Below, in pieces: positions 1-6,187 of a DNA stretch of 6,270 nucleotides. The notes under the pieces are model-generated. The model was not told where the DNA came from and did not search any database. It saw only the letters and a list, made by a program, of their open reading frames with translations. Within the stretch, counting starts at the first letter, position 1. Each line of letters opens with the position of its first letter. The stretch is from assembly GCA_900771085.1 (NCBI GenBank), contig CAAGMR010000065.1, positions 1 to 6,270 of the forward strand, given 5' to 3'. Position numbers and translations under genes: made by a program. The DNA is from Clostridia bacterium. GTDB lineage: Bacteria; Bacillota; Clostridia; Oscillospirales; Acutalibacteraceae.

Positions 1-300
1 GGCGGCATGAAGTTTGTCGGACTTGAGCAGAACAGCAATGTATGCCTTGCCATCTTTGAATACTATGGCGACCCTCGTGATTCCCATGGTCTTCAGGTAA
101 TGGGAACCGCCACACTCTACCCTCCTCGCTGCGACCTCTTTAAGAAGGTTCTCGAGTTCAAGGGCATTCCATACGACGTAATGAAGGCTGCAAAAGTAGA
201 CGTCTGCCTCATCGAAATCACTCCAAGCGTTATGGAGATGTACGACACAGACTTCGTAAAGGAAGGCTACGACGTAAGACAGTACGCATTCTTCGACTAA
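1..300 (+). CDS. Probable PNPOx-like flavin-binding split-barrel protein, C-terminal part
   Basis: This is the 3' end of a plus-strand gene that stops at TAA 298-300. The frame is open to the left edge of the window. The first in-frame ATG (position 7) has no clear ribosome binding site, since only six bases precede it, so the gene almost certainly begins outside the window. The visible 97 residues read like the second half of a pyridoxamine 5'-phosphate oxidase-type domain. A segment resembling 'K..gLeqN.nVclAIf' matches the strand where these proteins have 'n..nP.V.l.i'. It is followed by 'GLQVMGTATLY', the usual 'G.qv.G.A' strand, and a C-terminal strand 'VCLIEITPSVMEMYDTDF'. Such proteins bind FMN or a related cofactor as dimers, but many have no known substrate, so no reaction is proposed. 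It lies convergent to the polysaccharide genes and is probably unrelated to them. The coding call is firm; the family is recognised by pattern only. Confidence 0.6.
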   Translation, partial: GGMKFVGLEQNSNVCLAIFEYYGDPRDSHGLQVMGTATLYPPRCDLFKKVLEFKGIPYDVMKAAKVDVCLIEITPSVMEMYDTDFVKEGYDVRQYAFFD

Positions 301-312
301 ACCATAAAAGAA

Positions 313-343
313 AAGGCTCGCCTTTCGGCGAGCCTTGTTTTTT
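313..343. terminator. Intrinsic terminator shared by convergent genes
   Basis: A perfect 10-bp stem (AAGGCTCGCC at 313-322, GGCGAGCCTT at 327-336) closes on a 4-base loop. On the plus strand it is followed by GTTTTTT (337-343), a good U-tract for the gene ending at 300. Read on the minus strand, the loop is GAAA closed by C-G, a stable GNRA-type tetraloop. The minus-strand tail is TTCTTTTATGG, a weaker but usable U-rich run. The minus-strand gene stops at 344-342, immediately before the hairpin and inside the plus-strand T-tract. One hairpin therefore probably ends transcription from both sides and marks the 3' end of the polysaccharide cluster. Confidence 0.9.
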
Positions 344-821
344 ACATGTTATCAAGAAAATCGTTGATACAATCAATGGTCTTCTGACGTTCGGAAGTGT
401 ACTTTCTGAAGTCGGCATTTCTTGCCTTGCTGATGGAACCTATAAGTGAAGTGTTCTCATCACAGAGAGTTACAAAACCGAGTTCAACAAAAGAATCTGC
501 AATCTCAAGCTGGTGATCGTCAACGTGTTCTCCGTACTTCTGGAGTCTCGGGCAAACGATTAGCGGTTTATTCTTTTCCACGCCCTGCATGATTGTGCCG
601 ACACCTGCATGAGTTATAAGCAGATCGCATTTTTCTATCATGTTGTCATAGGCGTCTGCCGGCATAAAGTCGGTGTATCCGTAATTACGAGGCTTATAAT
701 CTGAAGTACCAATCTGAGCAAAGATTTCTTCCTTCAAAGTGCCTTCGTCGATGTAAGTATCGAGCGCTTCGAGAAGTCTGTTGAACTGGAACTTCTGTGT
801 GCCAAGTGCGACAAAAATCAT
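342..821 (-). CDS. PssE/Cps14G-type glycosyltransferase subunit (Alg13-like)
   Basis: This 159-residue protein matches the short PssE/Cps14G/EpsF group, which corresponds to the C-terminal, nucleotide-sugar-binding half of GT28 enzymes and to eukaryotic Alg13. The start 'MIFVALGTQ' (1-9) is the family's typical first strand. 'LLITHAGVGTI' (67-77) is the donor-binding glycine loop, and 'KPLIVCPR' followed by 'GEHVDDHQ' (85-104) is the conserved donor-site segment. It has no membrane segment and in this family works only with the membrane-bound PssD/Alg14 partner encoded just upstream. In characterised streptococcal and lactic systems the pair adds a sugar (often galactose) to the lipid-linked first sugar; the donor here cannot be read from sequence. 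The ATG lies 3 bases after the partner's stop. A GGAGG at 839-835 sits 13 bases upstream, inside the end of the partner gene. This is the last gene before the terminator. Confidence 0.93.
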   Translation of the reverse strand: MIFVALGTQKFQFNRLLEALDTYIDEGTLKEEIFAQIGTSDYKPRNYGYTDFMPADAYDNMIEKCDLLITHAGVGTIMQGVEKNKPLIVCPRLQKYGEHVDDHQLEIADSFVELGFVTLCDENTSLIGSISKARNADFRKYTSERQKTIDCINDFLDNM

Positions 822-824
822 CGG

Positions 825-1283
825 TTAAAAAATTCCTCCAGTATAAACAGCGTTAGGATAAAATTCGAGCATACTCTCCCACTGAACGATGAAGAGGTCA
901 GCAAACTTATAAACGAGTTTGCCTGTAAGTGACGGGCTGTGAACTCGAGCAAAGCTCTCAATGTAGATGACCTTCTTACCCATGAGTTTAGCCCAGAGGC
1001 AGAATGGGAAAGAAAGAAGTGCGCCTGTTGAAATGACCACGTCAGGCTGTTCCTTCTTAATGATCTTTCGTGACTCTGCTGCGAGTTTTATGAAATGACT
1101 TAAAAAGCCCTTTTCTTTTCTATTAATTTTTGGGAACAGGTAAAGCGGTGAAAGATCGGTTTCCTCAACCTGACCGCCTTCCTCGGTAACATAGAAACAA
1201 TCGTTTCCTTCTGCCACTTCACCAAGGCATCGGATTTCTTCCCAATGTCCTCCGGTGGAAGCAACAAAACATATTTTTTTCAT
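825..1283 (-). CDS. PssD/Cps14F-type glycosyltransferase subunit (Alg14-like)
   Basis: This 152-residue protein is the membrane-associated partner in the PssD/PssE (Cps14F/Cps14G, Alg14/Alg13) two-subunit glycosyltransferase, acting at the cytoplasmic face. Visible marks are an N-terminal glycine motif 'STGGH' (9-13), 'PDVVISTGALLSFP' (80-93) with a hydrophobic stretch running on from it, 'YIESFARV' (107-114), 'SLTGK' (118-122) and 'VQW' (133-135), ending in 'GGIF'. A tryptophan follows the His of STGGH where leucine is usual. A TTG codon four codons upstream (1295-1293) is also in frame. I chose the ATG at 1283-1281 because GGGAG (1293-1289) lies 5 bases before it and would overlap a TTG start, and because family members begin with 'MKKI'. 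The gene starts 21 bases after the GT32 gene stop and is 3 bases from its partner gene. Confidence 0.93.
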   Translation of the reverse strand: MKKICFVASTGGHWEEIRCLGEVAEGNDCFYVTEEGGQVEETDLSPLYLFPKINRKEKGFLSHFIKLAAESRKIIKKEQPDVVISTGALLSFPFCLWAKLMGKKVIYIESFARVHSPSLTGKLVYKFADLFIVQWESMLEFYPNAVYTGGIF

Positions 1284-1304
1284 GTGTTCTCCCAACTAAG
1301 TGTT

Positions 1305-2132
1305 TTATTTTCGTAACAATTTCTTACTATAAAATTGTACTTGAGATACAGAAAATTGCAATACGTTTTTGACATTAAAAGAGCCAAACTGGTTCTTATA
1401 ATCCGTTATTCTCCAATAAATAAAGCTTGCAAGTTTTCCGTGTGTTTTCTGGAAGCTCTCAGCACACTCAATGTTCTTTTTGGCTTCAGCTGACAACCAG
1501 CTTGCACCGTACCAGTGGATGGAGAATGAATTGTCTGTCAGGTTCATTTCCCCTGTTTCGTAATCCCTCGGGCAGAAGTATTCCTTTGGGAAAACCCTGA
1601 CCTCATCTCCGTTAACTGTAAGAGTCTGAACAGTGTCGCTGTCCTTTAAGCCATTGTCCAGAAGCACCTTTGAGTTTCTGTAAGGACAAGGCTGAAGATC
1701 ATACACACCTTTTCCAAGTGTGAAGTGAATACCGTCGTAGTCCTTAAGCATGGCTGCGACAGCAGCATGCTGTGGGCGGGCGCCGAAGCCAATGCCGGTG
1801 TTTATTGTGAACGGCTCCTCTTTTCCGAAGAAGGCGTCGAGTGAGGTTAAGTCGTCCAGCGACTTTACAAGCTCGACGTCGGTGTCAAAGTAGAAACCGC
1901 CGTGTTCGAGGATGATCATGAGACGTGCAACGTCGGTGACAAAAGCCCATTTTCCGGCGTCATATGCCTCTCTCATGTACTCGTTTTGTGAGACGTCAAA
2001 GTTGGTCTCGTCCCATCTGATTATCTCGTAGTCCGGGCAATACTTTTCCCAGGAGCTGATGCACTCCTTTGAGCGATCGTCAAGAGGTGCACCTCCGAAC
2101 CAGCAATAGTGTATGACTTTAGGAATGCTCAT
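1305..2132 (-). CDS. GT32-family glycosyltransferase (DXD sugar-binding region)
   Basis: This 275-residue protein is a cytoplasmic transferase of the Gly_transf_sug / GT32 type (OCH1-like) common in capsule and exopolysaccharide loci. It opens with 'IPKVIHYCWFGG' (3-14), the family signature. 'TDVARLMIILEHGGFYFDTDVEL' spans about 66-88 and contains the DXD metal and nucleotide-sugar site D83-T84-D85. 'NTGIGFGA' (111-118) and 'IHWYGASW' (205-212) are the other conserved blocks. No signal peptide or clear membrane helix is seen; the tail is basic (ends 'KKLLRK'), which could help membrane contact. The ATG overlaps the polymerase stop as ATGA (2132-2129). A strong AAAGGAGGGC (2150-2141) sits about 10 bases upstream, inside the polymerase gene, pointing to translational coupling. 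Donor and linkage cannot be predicted. Confidence 0.93.
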   Translation of the reverse strand: MSIPKVIHYCWFGGAPLDDRSKECISSWEKYCPDYEIIRWDETNFDVSQNEYMREAYDAGKWAFVTDVARLMIILEHGGFYFDTDVELVKSLDDLTSLDAFFGKEEPFTINTGIGFGARPQHAAVAAMLKDYDGIHFTLGKGVYDLQPCPYRNSKVLLDNGLKDSDTVQTLTVNGDEVRVFPKEYFCPRDYETGEMNLTDNSFSIHWYGASWLSAEAKKNIECAESFQKTHGKLASFIYWRITDYKNQFGSFNVKNVLQFSVSQVQFYSKKLLRK

Positions 2133-3313
2133 TCAGTCTTGCCCTCCTTTAGTTCCACCCTGTTGCTGCCGGCATTGTCGCAGGTCGCGAAGCCCGCCGC
2201 AAAGAGAAGGAGTGTGAAATTCACACCTACATCGAAGAAGTTAAATTCGTACGCTGACCAGAGTAACAGACATGCGGTGATTATTCCGAGGATAACTGCG
2301 TCATAGTCTCTGAGACGCTTCATAATGCGGTCAAAGATGAAACCGAAGGTAAGAACGCCTGCGATGCCATAACGTACGAGAACGTAGCCCTGGCCATTGT
2401 CGAATGCCTGGAAGTCAGGTATGTATTCCTGAATGCGCGGAATGTCAATTTCAGTACCAAGGAAGCTTACGCCAAAGACCTGAATACTCATATGCGCAAG
2501 AACAATTCGTCCGTTGAAGATTGTTCCGTTGAAGATTTCCACTATGCGGTTTCCGTAGCCGAAAACATCACAAAGCCAGAACAGGAAGAACATAAGGACA
2601 AAGAGGAACGGATAAACGTATCTGAACCATCCCTTCATTATGTCACGAAGAACTCTGTAACGTGAGAGGAATACAAGCATTACTGCAAGGACAGGAATCA
2701 TGAAGCCTATTCTGCACTGAGTAATCTTGTAGTTGAGTACAGTCACGATGAGAACTGTAAGCAGATGATGCCATCTGATATTCTTACGTTTTATGGCAAG
2801 GAAAAGCAAAGTGATGACAGCAAGGTCTTTAGAAAGTGAGTTCGGGTGCATATAGCCTGAACCATAACCGATGATGCTGTATGTTCCCTTTGCCACTTCT
2901 ATGGTTGTTTCAGGAATAAGACCGAAACCGGAAAGCAGTACGAAGGCTGAAAAAATGATAATTTTTTCGGCAAAGACAAAGCGAAGCATCTCATCAACAC
3001 TTAAGTTGAAAGAAAGACCTATGCACATCAGACACATGAAGTAGTCAGTTGCGCCTGTCTTTAAAAAGCACAAAATACCCATAAGAGCAAGGCCGCCAAC
3101 TGTGACCGCCTGTTTCCATGAGTATTTTCTGAATGACAATATGAAGCATATAAATGCTGATAATAAAGATACGAGAAGAATGATGTCGTGAAGCAAAAGC
3201 CCGTCGAAACCTGTGTAAGACATCATTCTCATTGTGCTGCTGAAGATAGTAAGACAAAGGCACACAAGGTAGTAGAATCTGCTATCGGTAAAAGTATGCT
3301 TTAAACCTGACAT
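2129..3313 (-). CDS. Wzy-like polysaccharide repeat-unit polymerase
   Basis: This 394-residue integral membrane protein is rich in hydrophobic segments, roughly at 13-26, 39-61, 70-84, 90-103, 113-133, 164-174, 184-195, 204-216, 232-248 and more near the C-terminus (about ten to twelve helices). Its motifs fit O-antigen/capsule polymerases: 'GYMHPNSLS' (153-161), an Arg-containing 'TQCRIGF' (198-204) after a helix, 'NGRIVLA' (267-273) and 'DNGQGYVLVRYGI' (305-317). The last resembles the 'DN.Y...L...G' loop seen in many Wzy proteins. In that family the protein joins undecaprenyl-linked repeat units on the outer face of the membrane. A TTG at 3331 is in frame. The ATG at 3313-3311 is preferred because AAAGGAGA (3328-3321), with an 8-base gap from AGGAG, is placed for it and would lie inside a TTG-started gene. 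A ligase of the WaaL type is possible but less likely in a Gram-positive cluster. Confidence 0.85.
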   Translation of the reverse strand: MSGLKHTFTDSRFYYLVCLCLTIFSSTMRMMSYTGFDGLLLHDIILLVSLLSAFICFILSFRKYSWKQAVTVGGLALMGILCFLKTGATDYFMCLMCIGLSFNLSVDEMLRFVFAEKIIIFSAFVLLSGFGLIPETTIEVAKGTYSIIGYGSGYMHPNSLSKDLAVITLLFLAIKRKNIRWHHLLTVLIVTVLNYKITQCRIGFMIPVLAVMLVFLSRYRVLRDIMKGWFRYVYPFLFVLMFFLFWLCDVFGYGNRIVEIFNGTIFNGRIVLAHMSIQVFGVSFLGTEIDIPRIQEYIPDFQAFDNGQGYVLVRYGIAGVLTFGFIFDRIMKRLRDYDAVILGIITACLLLWSAYEFNFFDVGVNFTLLLFAAGFATCDNAGSNRVELKEGKTE

Positions 3314-3332
3314 GCCTTTATCTCCTTTCAAG

Positions 3333-4169
3333 TTACTGGCCCATCATGATGAGTTTCAGAGTATGGAAAGCCACACACATCATACGCTTTGGTTTTCCGA
3401 AACCTCTGTACTCTCTGAGCAGGTAATTAAGGCTCTTCGCCTGAATCTTTCTGATCTTTCGATATTTCAGAACAGAAAGAACTGTTTTTGAATTCTCATG
3501 AATTACACGTGCATTCATTGCAAGTGCACATTTATAACCGGCGAGACTGAGTCTCTCGGAAAGGATGCTCTCTTCGAAGTAAAGGAAGGTGTGTTCATCC
3601 ATGTAGTTGATTTCCTCAAGCTTTTTGAGGTCACACATCATGAAGCATCCGTTTGGACGGTAAATGTATGAATAGCCGTCAATCTCATTCAGCTGTCTGC
3701 CCTTTTTGCGGTAGCCGAGCATGCCAAATGTATAGTCGTAAAAGCTTGGTCTTACAGAGTCACGGTTGAAAAGATGTCCATCAGGACCGTAAACGTCTGT
3801 GCTGACCACAGCAACAGACTCATCTTTTTTGAAAACAGATGAAATCTCGTCGATAAGGTTGTCTTCCTCACAGAAGATGTCATTGTTCATGACAATGGCA
3901 TATTCGAAGCCTTTTCCTCTTGCATAGCGAAGACCGATATTGTTGCCTGCGGCATAACCTGAGTTTGTGTCGTTAGGTATGAATACGAATCTGCCTTCTG
4001 CTGCGTTATTGAGTTCTTCGGCTGATTCGTTTGGAGACGCGTTGTCGACAACTATGATCTGATCCGGGCCAAAGCCGTATTTGCCGGCCATCATGTCAGC
4101 TGTTCTGATGGTCTCCTTGTAAGACATGTAATTAAGAATAATAATTGCAATGTTCTTATAACAGTTCAA
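3333..4169 (-). CDS. GT2 glycosyltransferase, rhamnosyltransferase-like
   Basis: This 278-residue protein is a GT-A fold GT2 enzyme of the WbbL/RfbF-like group. Nucleotide-binding motifs are 'VDNASPN' (41-47), 'NSGYAAGNN' (69-77) and 'NND' (95-97), which takes the place of DXD. Acceptor-side blocks are 'RPNGCFMM' (171-178) and 'DEHTFLYFEESILSERL' (191-207), where the E199-E200 pair is the likely catalytic base region. The group is often annotated as rhamnosyltransferase, but the true donor (dTDP-rhamnose, UDP-sugar or other) cannot be read from sequence, and no rhamnose synthesis genes are in the window. The start is TTG at 4169-4167, with GAGG (4180-4177) 7 bases upstream. The next in-frame ATG is residue 15 and would remove the first beta strand 'IAIIILNY', so TTG is favoured. 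It begins 13 bases after the preceding gene's stop, and its own stop is 19 bases before the polymerase start. Confidence 0.92.
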   Translation of the reverse strand: MNCYKNIAIIILNYMSYKETIRTADMMAGKYGFGPDQIIVVDNASPNESAEELNNAAEGRFVFIPNDTNSGYAAGNNIGLRYARGKGFEYAIVMNNDIFCEEDNLIDEISSVFKKDESVAVVSTDVYGPDGHLFNRDSVRPSFYDYTFGMLGYRKKGRQLNEIDGYSYIYRPNGCFMMCDLKKLEEINYMDEHTFLYFEESILSERLSLAGYKCALAMNARVIHENSKTVLSVLKYRKIRKIQAKSLNYLLREYRGFGKPKRMMCVAFHTLKLIMMGQ

Positions 4170-4182
4170 AATATTACCTCTT

Positions 4183-5148
4183 CTACAGACTTAAGAACAA
4201 ATGAATAAGTCTGAAATTATTAGTTTTGAGTAGGATGAGGATTATTGCGTAAACAGGTTTCACCTGTCGTAAATGTCTGAAGGTGTAGCCTTCAAACTTT
4301 CTGTAGTTGTCATCGCTCTTAATCTGTTCAAAGAGCTTAACATGTTCTGTGAAGCTCATACGCGGACTTTTAAGTCTTGTCTGAGTAATTGAGCGTCCAA
4401 GGAAGTTAAAGTACTTGAGAGCCATGAGAGACTCAAAGTCAGAGACTTTGAAAAGATCTTTATGCTTTAAAAGTTCGTGTGTAACGGTTGCAAAGTCACT
4501 GTAGTAGTTTTCGTAGTACTTTGCTGTAACACCGGTACCAATGCGATAGAAATAAAGAGCCTCGTCAATGCAATAGAATGAACTGGCGTTTGCATAAATC
4601 TCCAGAGACTGGATGGTATCTTCCCCGAACTTAAGCCCTGATAAAGCGGAATAGTCGCGGTCCATATCAAGGACGCTTCTCTTGTAAACCTTGCTCCACA
4701 TGCTGACAAAAGGTTCAGCCGTAGACTTTGCAAAGTTATAAAGTACATCTTCCCTGCTTATGCTACCCGTTGGAACGCCGAGTTCAAATGTATTGGCTTT
4801 GAAGAAAATAACATCGGGATTTCCGGAATCAATAACCTCGCTGATTTTCTCTTCGAAGCAAGGCTCGAGCCTGTCATCTGAGTCAAGATTGACTATGAAG
4901 TCACCCTGTGCATGACGGAAACCGAAACGGCGTGTGAGAAGAAGGCCTTCATTCTCTTTGTGAAAGACACGTATGTCTCTGTCACTGTACTGAGAAGCAA
5001 GGCTGTCGCAGAGTTCACCGCTGCCATCTGTTGAGCCGTCATCAACAAGCAATATTTCACAGTCGCTTACTGCAAGTGCGCTAAGCACACATTCAGAGAG
5101 CGTATCTATAACATTGTAAACTGGCACAACAATAGAAAATCTTGGCAT
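4183..5148 (-). CDS. GT2 family glycosyltransferase with intact motifs
   Basis: This 321-residue protein is a canonical GT2 enzyme of the kind seen repeatedly in EPS and capsule clusters (EpsH/EpsJ-like). The GT-A domain shows 'VPVYN' (8-12), 'VDDGSTDGS' (35-43) for nucleotide binding, 'NEGLLLTRRFGFRHAQGD' (66-83) and the metal site 'DSDD' (89-92). 'WSKVYKRSVL' (151-160) and 'FGEDT' (174-178), with the probable catalytic base in E176-D177, follow. The C-terminal third has no named motif and ends in a hydrophobic stretch (about 298-321, 'VYAIILILL...LIHLFLSL') that may hold the enzyme to the membrane. The ATG has AAGGGG (5160-5155) 6 bases upstream. The gene is preceded by its own strong promoter (5180-5207), so it and the genes after it could be expressed apart from the first GT2. 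Donor sugar unknown. Confidence 0.93.
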   Translation of the reverse strand: MPRFSIVVPVYNVIDTLSECVLSALAVSDCEILLVDDGSTDGSGELCDSLASQYSDRDIRVFHKENEGLLLTRRFGFRHAQGDFIVNLDSDDRLEPCFEEKISEVIDSGNPDVIFFKANTFELGVPTGSISREDVLYNFAKSTAEPFVSMWSKVYKRSVLDMDRDYSALSGLKFGEDTIQSLEIYANASSFYCIDEALYFYRIGTGVTAKYYENYYSDFATVTHELLKHKDLFKVSDFESLMALKYFNFLGRSITQTRLKSPRMSFTEHVKLFEQIKSDDNYRKFEGYTFRHLRQVKPVYAIILILLKTNNFRLIHLFLSL

Positions 5149-5154
5149 GCTCTT

Positions 5155-5160
5155 CCCCTT
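5155..5160 (-). promoter_or_regulatory. Ribosome binding site of the second GT2 gene
   Basis: AAGGGG on the minus strand lies 6 bases before the ATG at 5148. It falls about 14 bases downstream of the transcription start predicted from the promoter at 5180-5207, which implies a short leader of about 25 bases with no room for a riboswitch. Confidence 0.7.
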
Positions 5161-5179
5161 CTTTTAAACAACATATGGT

Positions 5180-5207
5180 ATTATAGCACACTTTTTTGAA
5201 AAGTCAG
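5180..5207 (-). promoter_or_regulatory. Internal sigma-A promoter with extended -10
   Basis: On the minus strand the -10 box is a perfect TATAAT (5185-5180) preceded by TGC (5188-5186), giving the extended TGnTATAAT form. CTGACT (5207-5202) matches 4 of 6 bases of TTGACA at a 16-base spacing. The -35 contains the TGA stop codon (5206-5204) of the first GT2 gene. The expected transcription start is near 5174. This lies in the widest joint between the genes of the cluster and would drive the second GT2 gene and those beyond it. The octamer GTGTGCTA (5191-5184) overlaps the extended -10. Confidence 0.75.
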
Positions 5208-6163
5208 ACACTAAATAACAATCTTTTTGTTCGTATTATGTTGTATTTCCATTCGAGTCTGAAATTAGAAATAAAACCGGAAATATTTCTGCGCAATTCG
5301 CGTTTCAAAAGTGTCTTTCTGGCTTTGGTTGATGACTCATCTCCAAAGTCATAGTTTCTGTTGTAAAGCGAATCGGCTGCAATTACGAACTGCTTGTAGG
5401 AAAGAAGTGACTTCTCCTTTCCGGAAAGTTCGCCTTTTCGGATTTCATCAAAGGCGTTGAAATACCTGAGATTACCCGAAGCATCAAAAAGCTTTTCGTT
5501 TGAAGAAGTGATACTTCCCGAGTTTTTGTAATAGTTATAGGTTGGAACAGTTAAGTAATATGCGTTCTCGCAGCGCGCAAGCACGCGCATGAGGAACTCC
5601 ATGTCTTCGCAAAGCGTCAGCGACTCATTGAAAAAGAGCCCGTCGAGGACCTCACGTCTGTAATACTTGTTCCAGACGGAACCCATTACGAACGGGTTTG
5701 CCAGAACGAGTTCACGAAGTTCTTTTGCGGTAAGGGACCTGTCACTCTCAAAAGCAACACGGGTTACGGAAGACGCTGCTTTTTCCGACTCCTCCACTTC
5801 ATTGAATGCCGTGGCAATAACCTCGACTTGTGGAAAAGCCGTAAACGCATCGTTCACTGCTTTAATTGTACCGTCCGGTGCGCAGTCGTCCGAGTCTGCG
5901 AAGCAGATGATGTCGCCCATCGCTTTGCGAAGTCCCTCATTGCGCTTCGCTGAAGCGCTGTTCTTTTCAGAACTTAAAACAGTAATCTGTTCATATTCAT
6001 TCGCAAGAGCCAGGGCAAGTTCCAGAGAGCTGTCATCGGAACCCTTTTCTGTGAGGATGATCTGAAGACTGTCACAGAACTGAGCCTGGTCCATATAACT
6101 TTCGACGCATCTGCGCAAAGTATTTTCACAATTGTAGACAGGTACTATTACTGAAAAAGTCAT
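5204..6163 (-). CDS. GT2 family glycosyltransferase with altered donor-site motif
   Basis: This 319-residue protein is a GT2 enzyme of the same general build as the next gene. It has 'VPVYN' (7-11), the conserved 'NSASAKRNEGLRKAMGD' (68-84), the metal site 'DSDD' (90-93), 'WNKYYRREVL' (164-173) and 'CEDMEF' (185-190), whose E186-D187 is the likely catalytic base. The usual 'VDDGSTDGS' is 'TEKGSDDSS' (38-46), so the two aspartates are Glu and Lys, while the other motifs are intact. This may reflect a different donor or weaker nucleotide contact; it does not look like a decayed gene, since the frame is complete. The C-terminal region (about 225-319) is basic and has no motif I recognise. The ATG has GGAGGG (6175-6170) with a GTGAAAA gap of 7 from GGAGG. 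An inverted repeat at 6188-6221 lies directly upstream. The substrate cannot be assigned. Confidence 0.92.
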   Translation of the reverse strand: MTFSVIVPVYNCENTLRRCVESYMDQAQFCDSLQIILTEKGSDDSSLELALALANEYEQITVLSSEKNSASAKRNEGLRKAMGDIICFADSDDCAPDGTIKAVNDAFTAFPQVEVIATAFNEVEESEKAASSVTRVAFESDRSLTAKELRELVLANPFVMGSVWNKYYRREVLDGLFFNESLTLCEDMEFLMRVLARCENAYYLTVPTYNYYKNSGSITSSNEKLFDASGNLRYFNAFDEIRKGELSGKEKSLLSYKQFVIAADSLYNRNYDFGDESSTKARKTLLKRELRRNISGFISNFRLEWKYNIIRTKRLLFSV

Positions 6164-6169
6164 TTTTCA

Positions 6170-6178
6170 CCCTCCTTT
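6170..6178 (-). promoter_or_regulatory. Strong ribosome binding site of the first GT2 gene
   Basis: AAAGGAGGG on the minus strand is a near-perfect anti-16S match and fixes the ATG at 6163. It lies just after the TTTTT run (6183-6179) that trails the upstream hairpin, so a transcript ending there would lack this site. Confidence 0.8.
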
Positions 6179-6187
6179 AAAAATCAC

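Noticed and set aside
230..418. Minus-strand open frame of 62 codons
   Set aside because: It runs through the terminator hairpin and overlaps both the flavoprotein gene and the PssE gene in another frame.
2109..2306. Plus-strand open frame of 65 codons
   Set aside because: It is antisense to the polymerase and GT32 joint, with no family features; a shadow of the real genes.
3045..3263. Minus-strand open frame of 72 codons within the polymerase gene
   Set aside because: Same strand but a different frame inside a coherent membrane protein; its sequence shows no domain.
4467..4748. Minus-strand open frame of 93 codons within the second GT2 gene
   Set aside because: Out-of-frame shadow of a gene whose GT2 motifs are intact throughout.
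5667..6065. Plus-strand open frame of 132 codons
   Set aside because: It lies wholly antisense to the well-supported GT2 gene, has low-complexity Ser/Ala-rich composition, no recognisable family and no convincing ribosome binding site.
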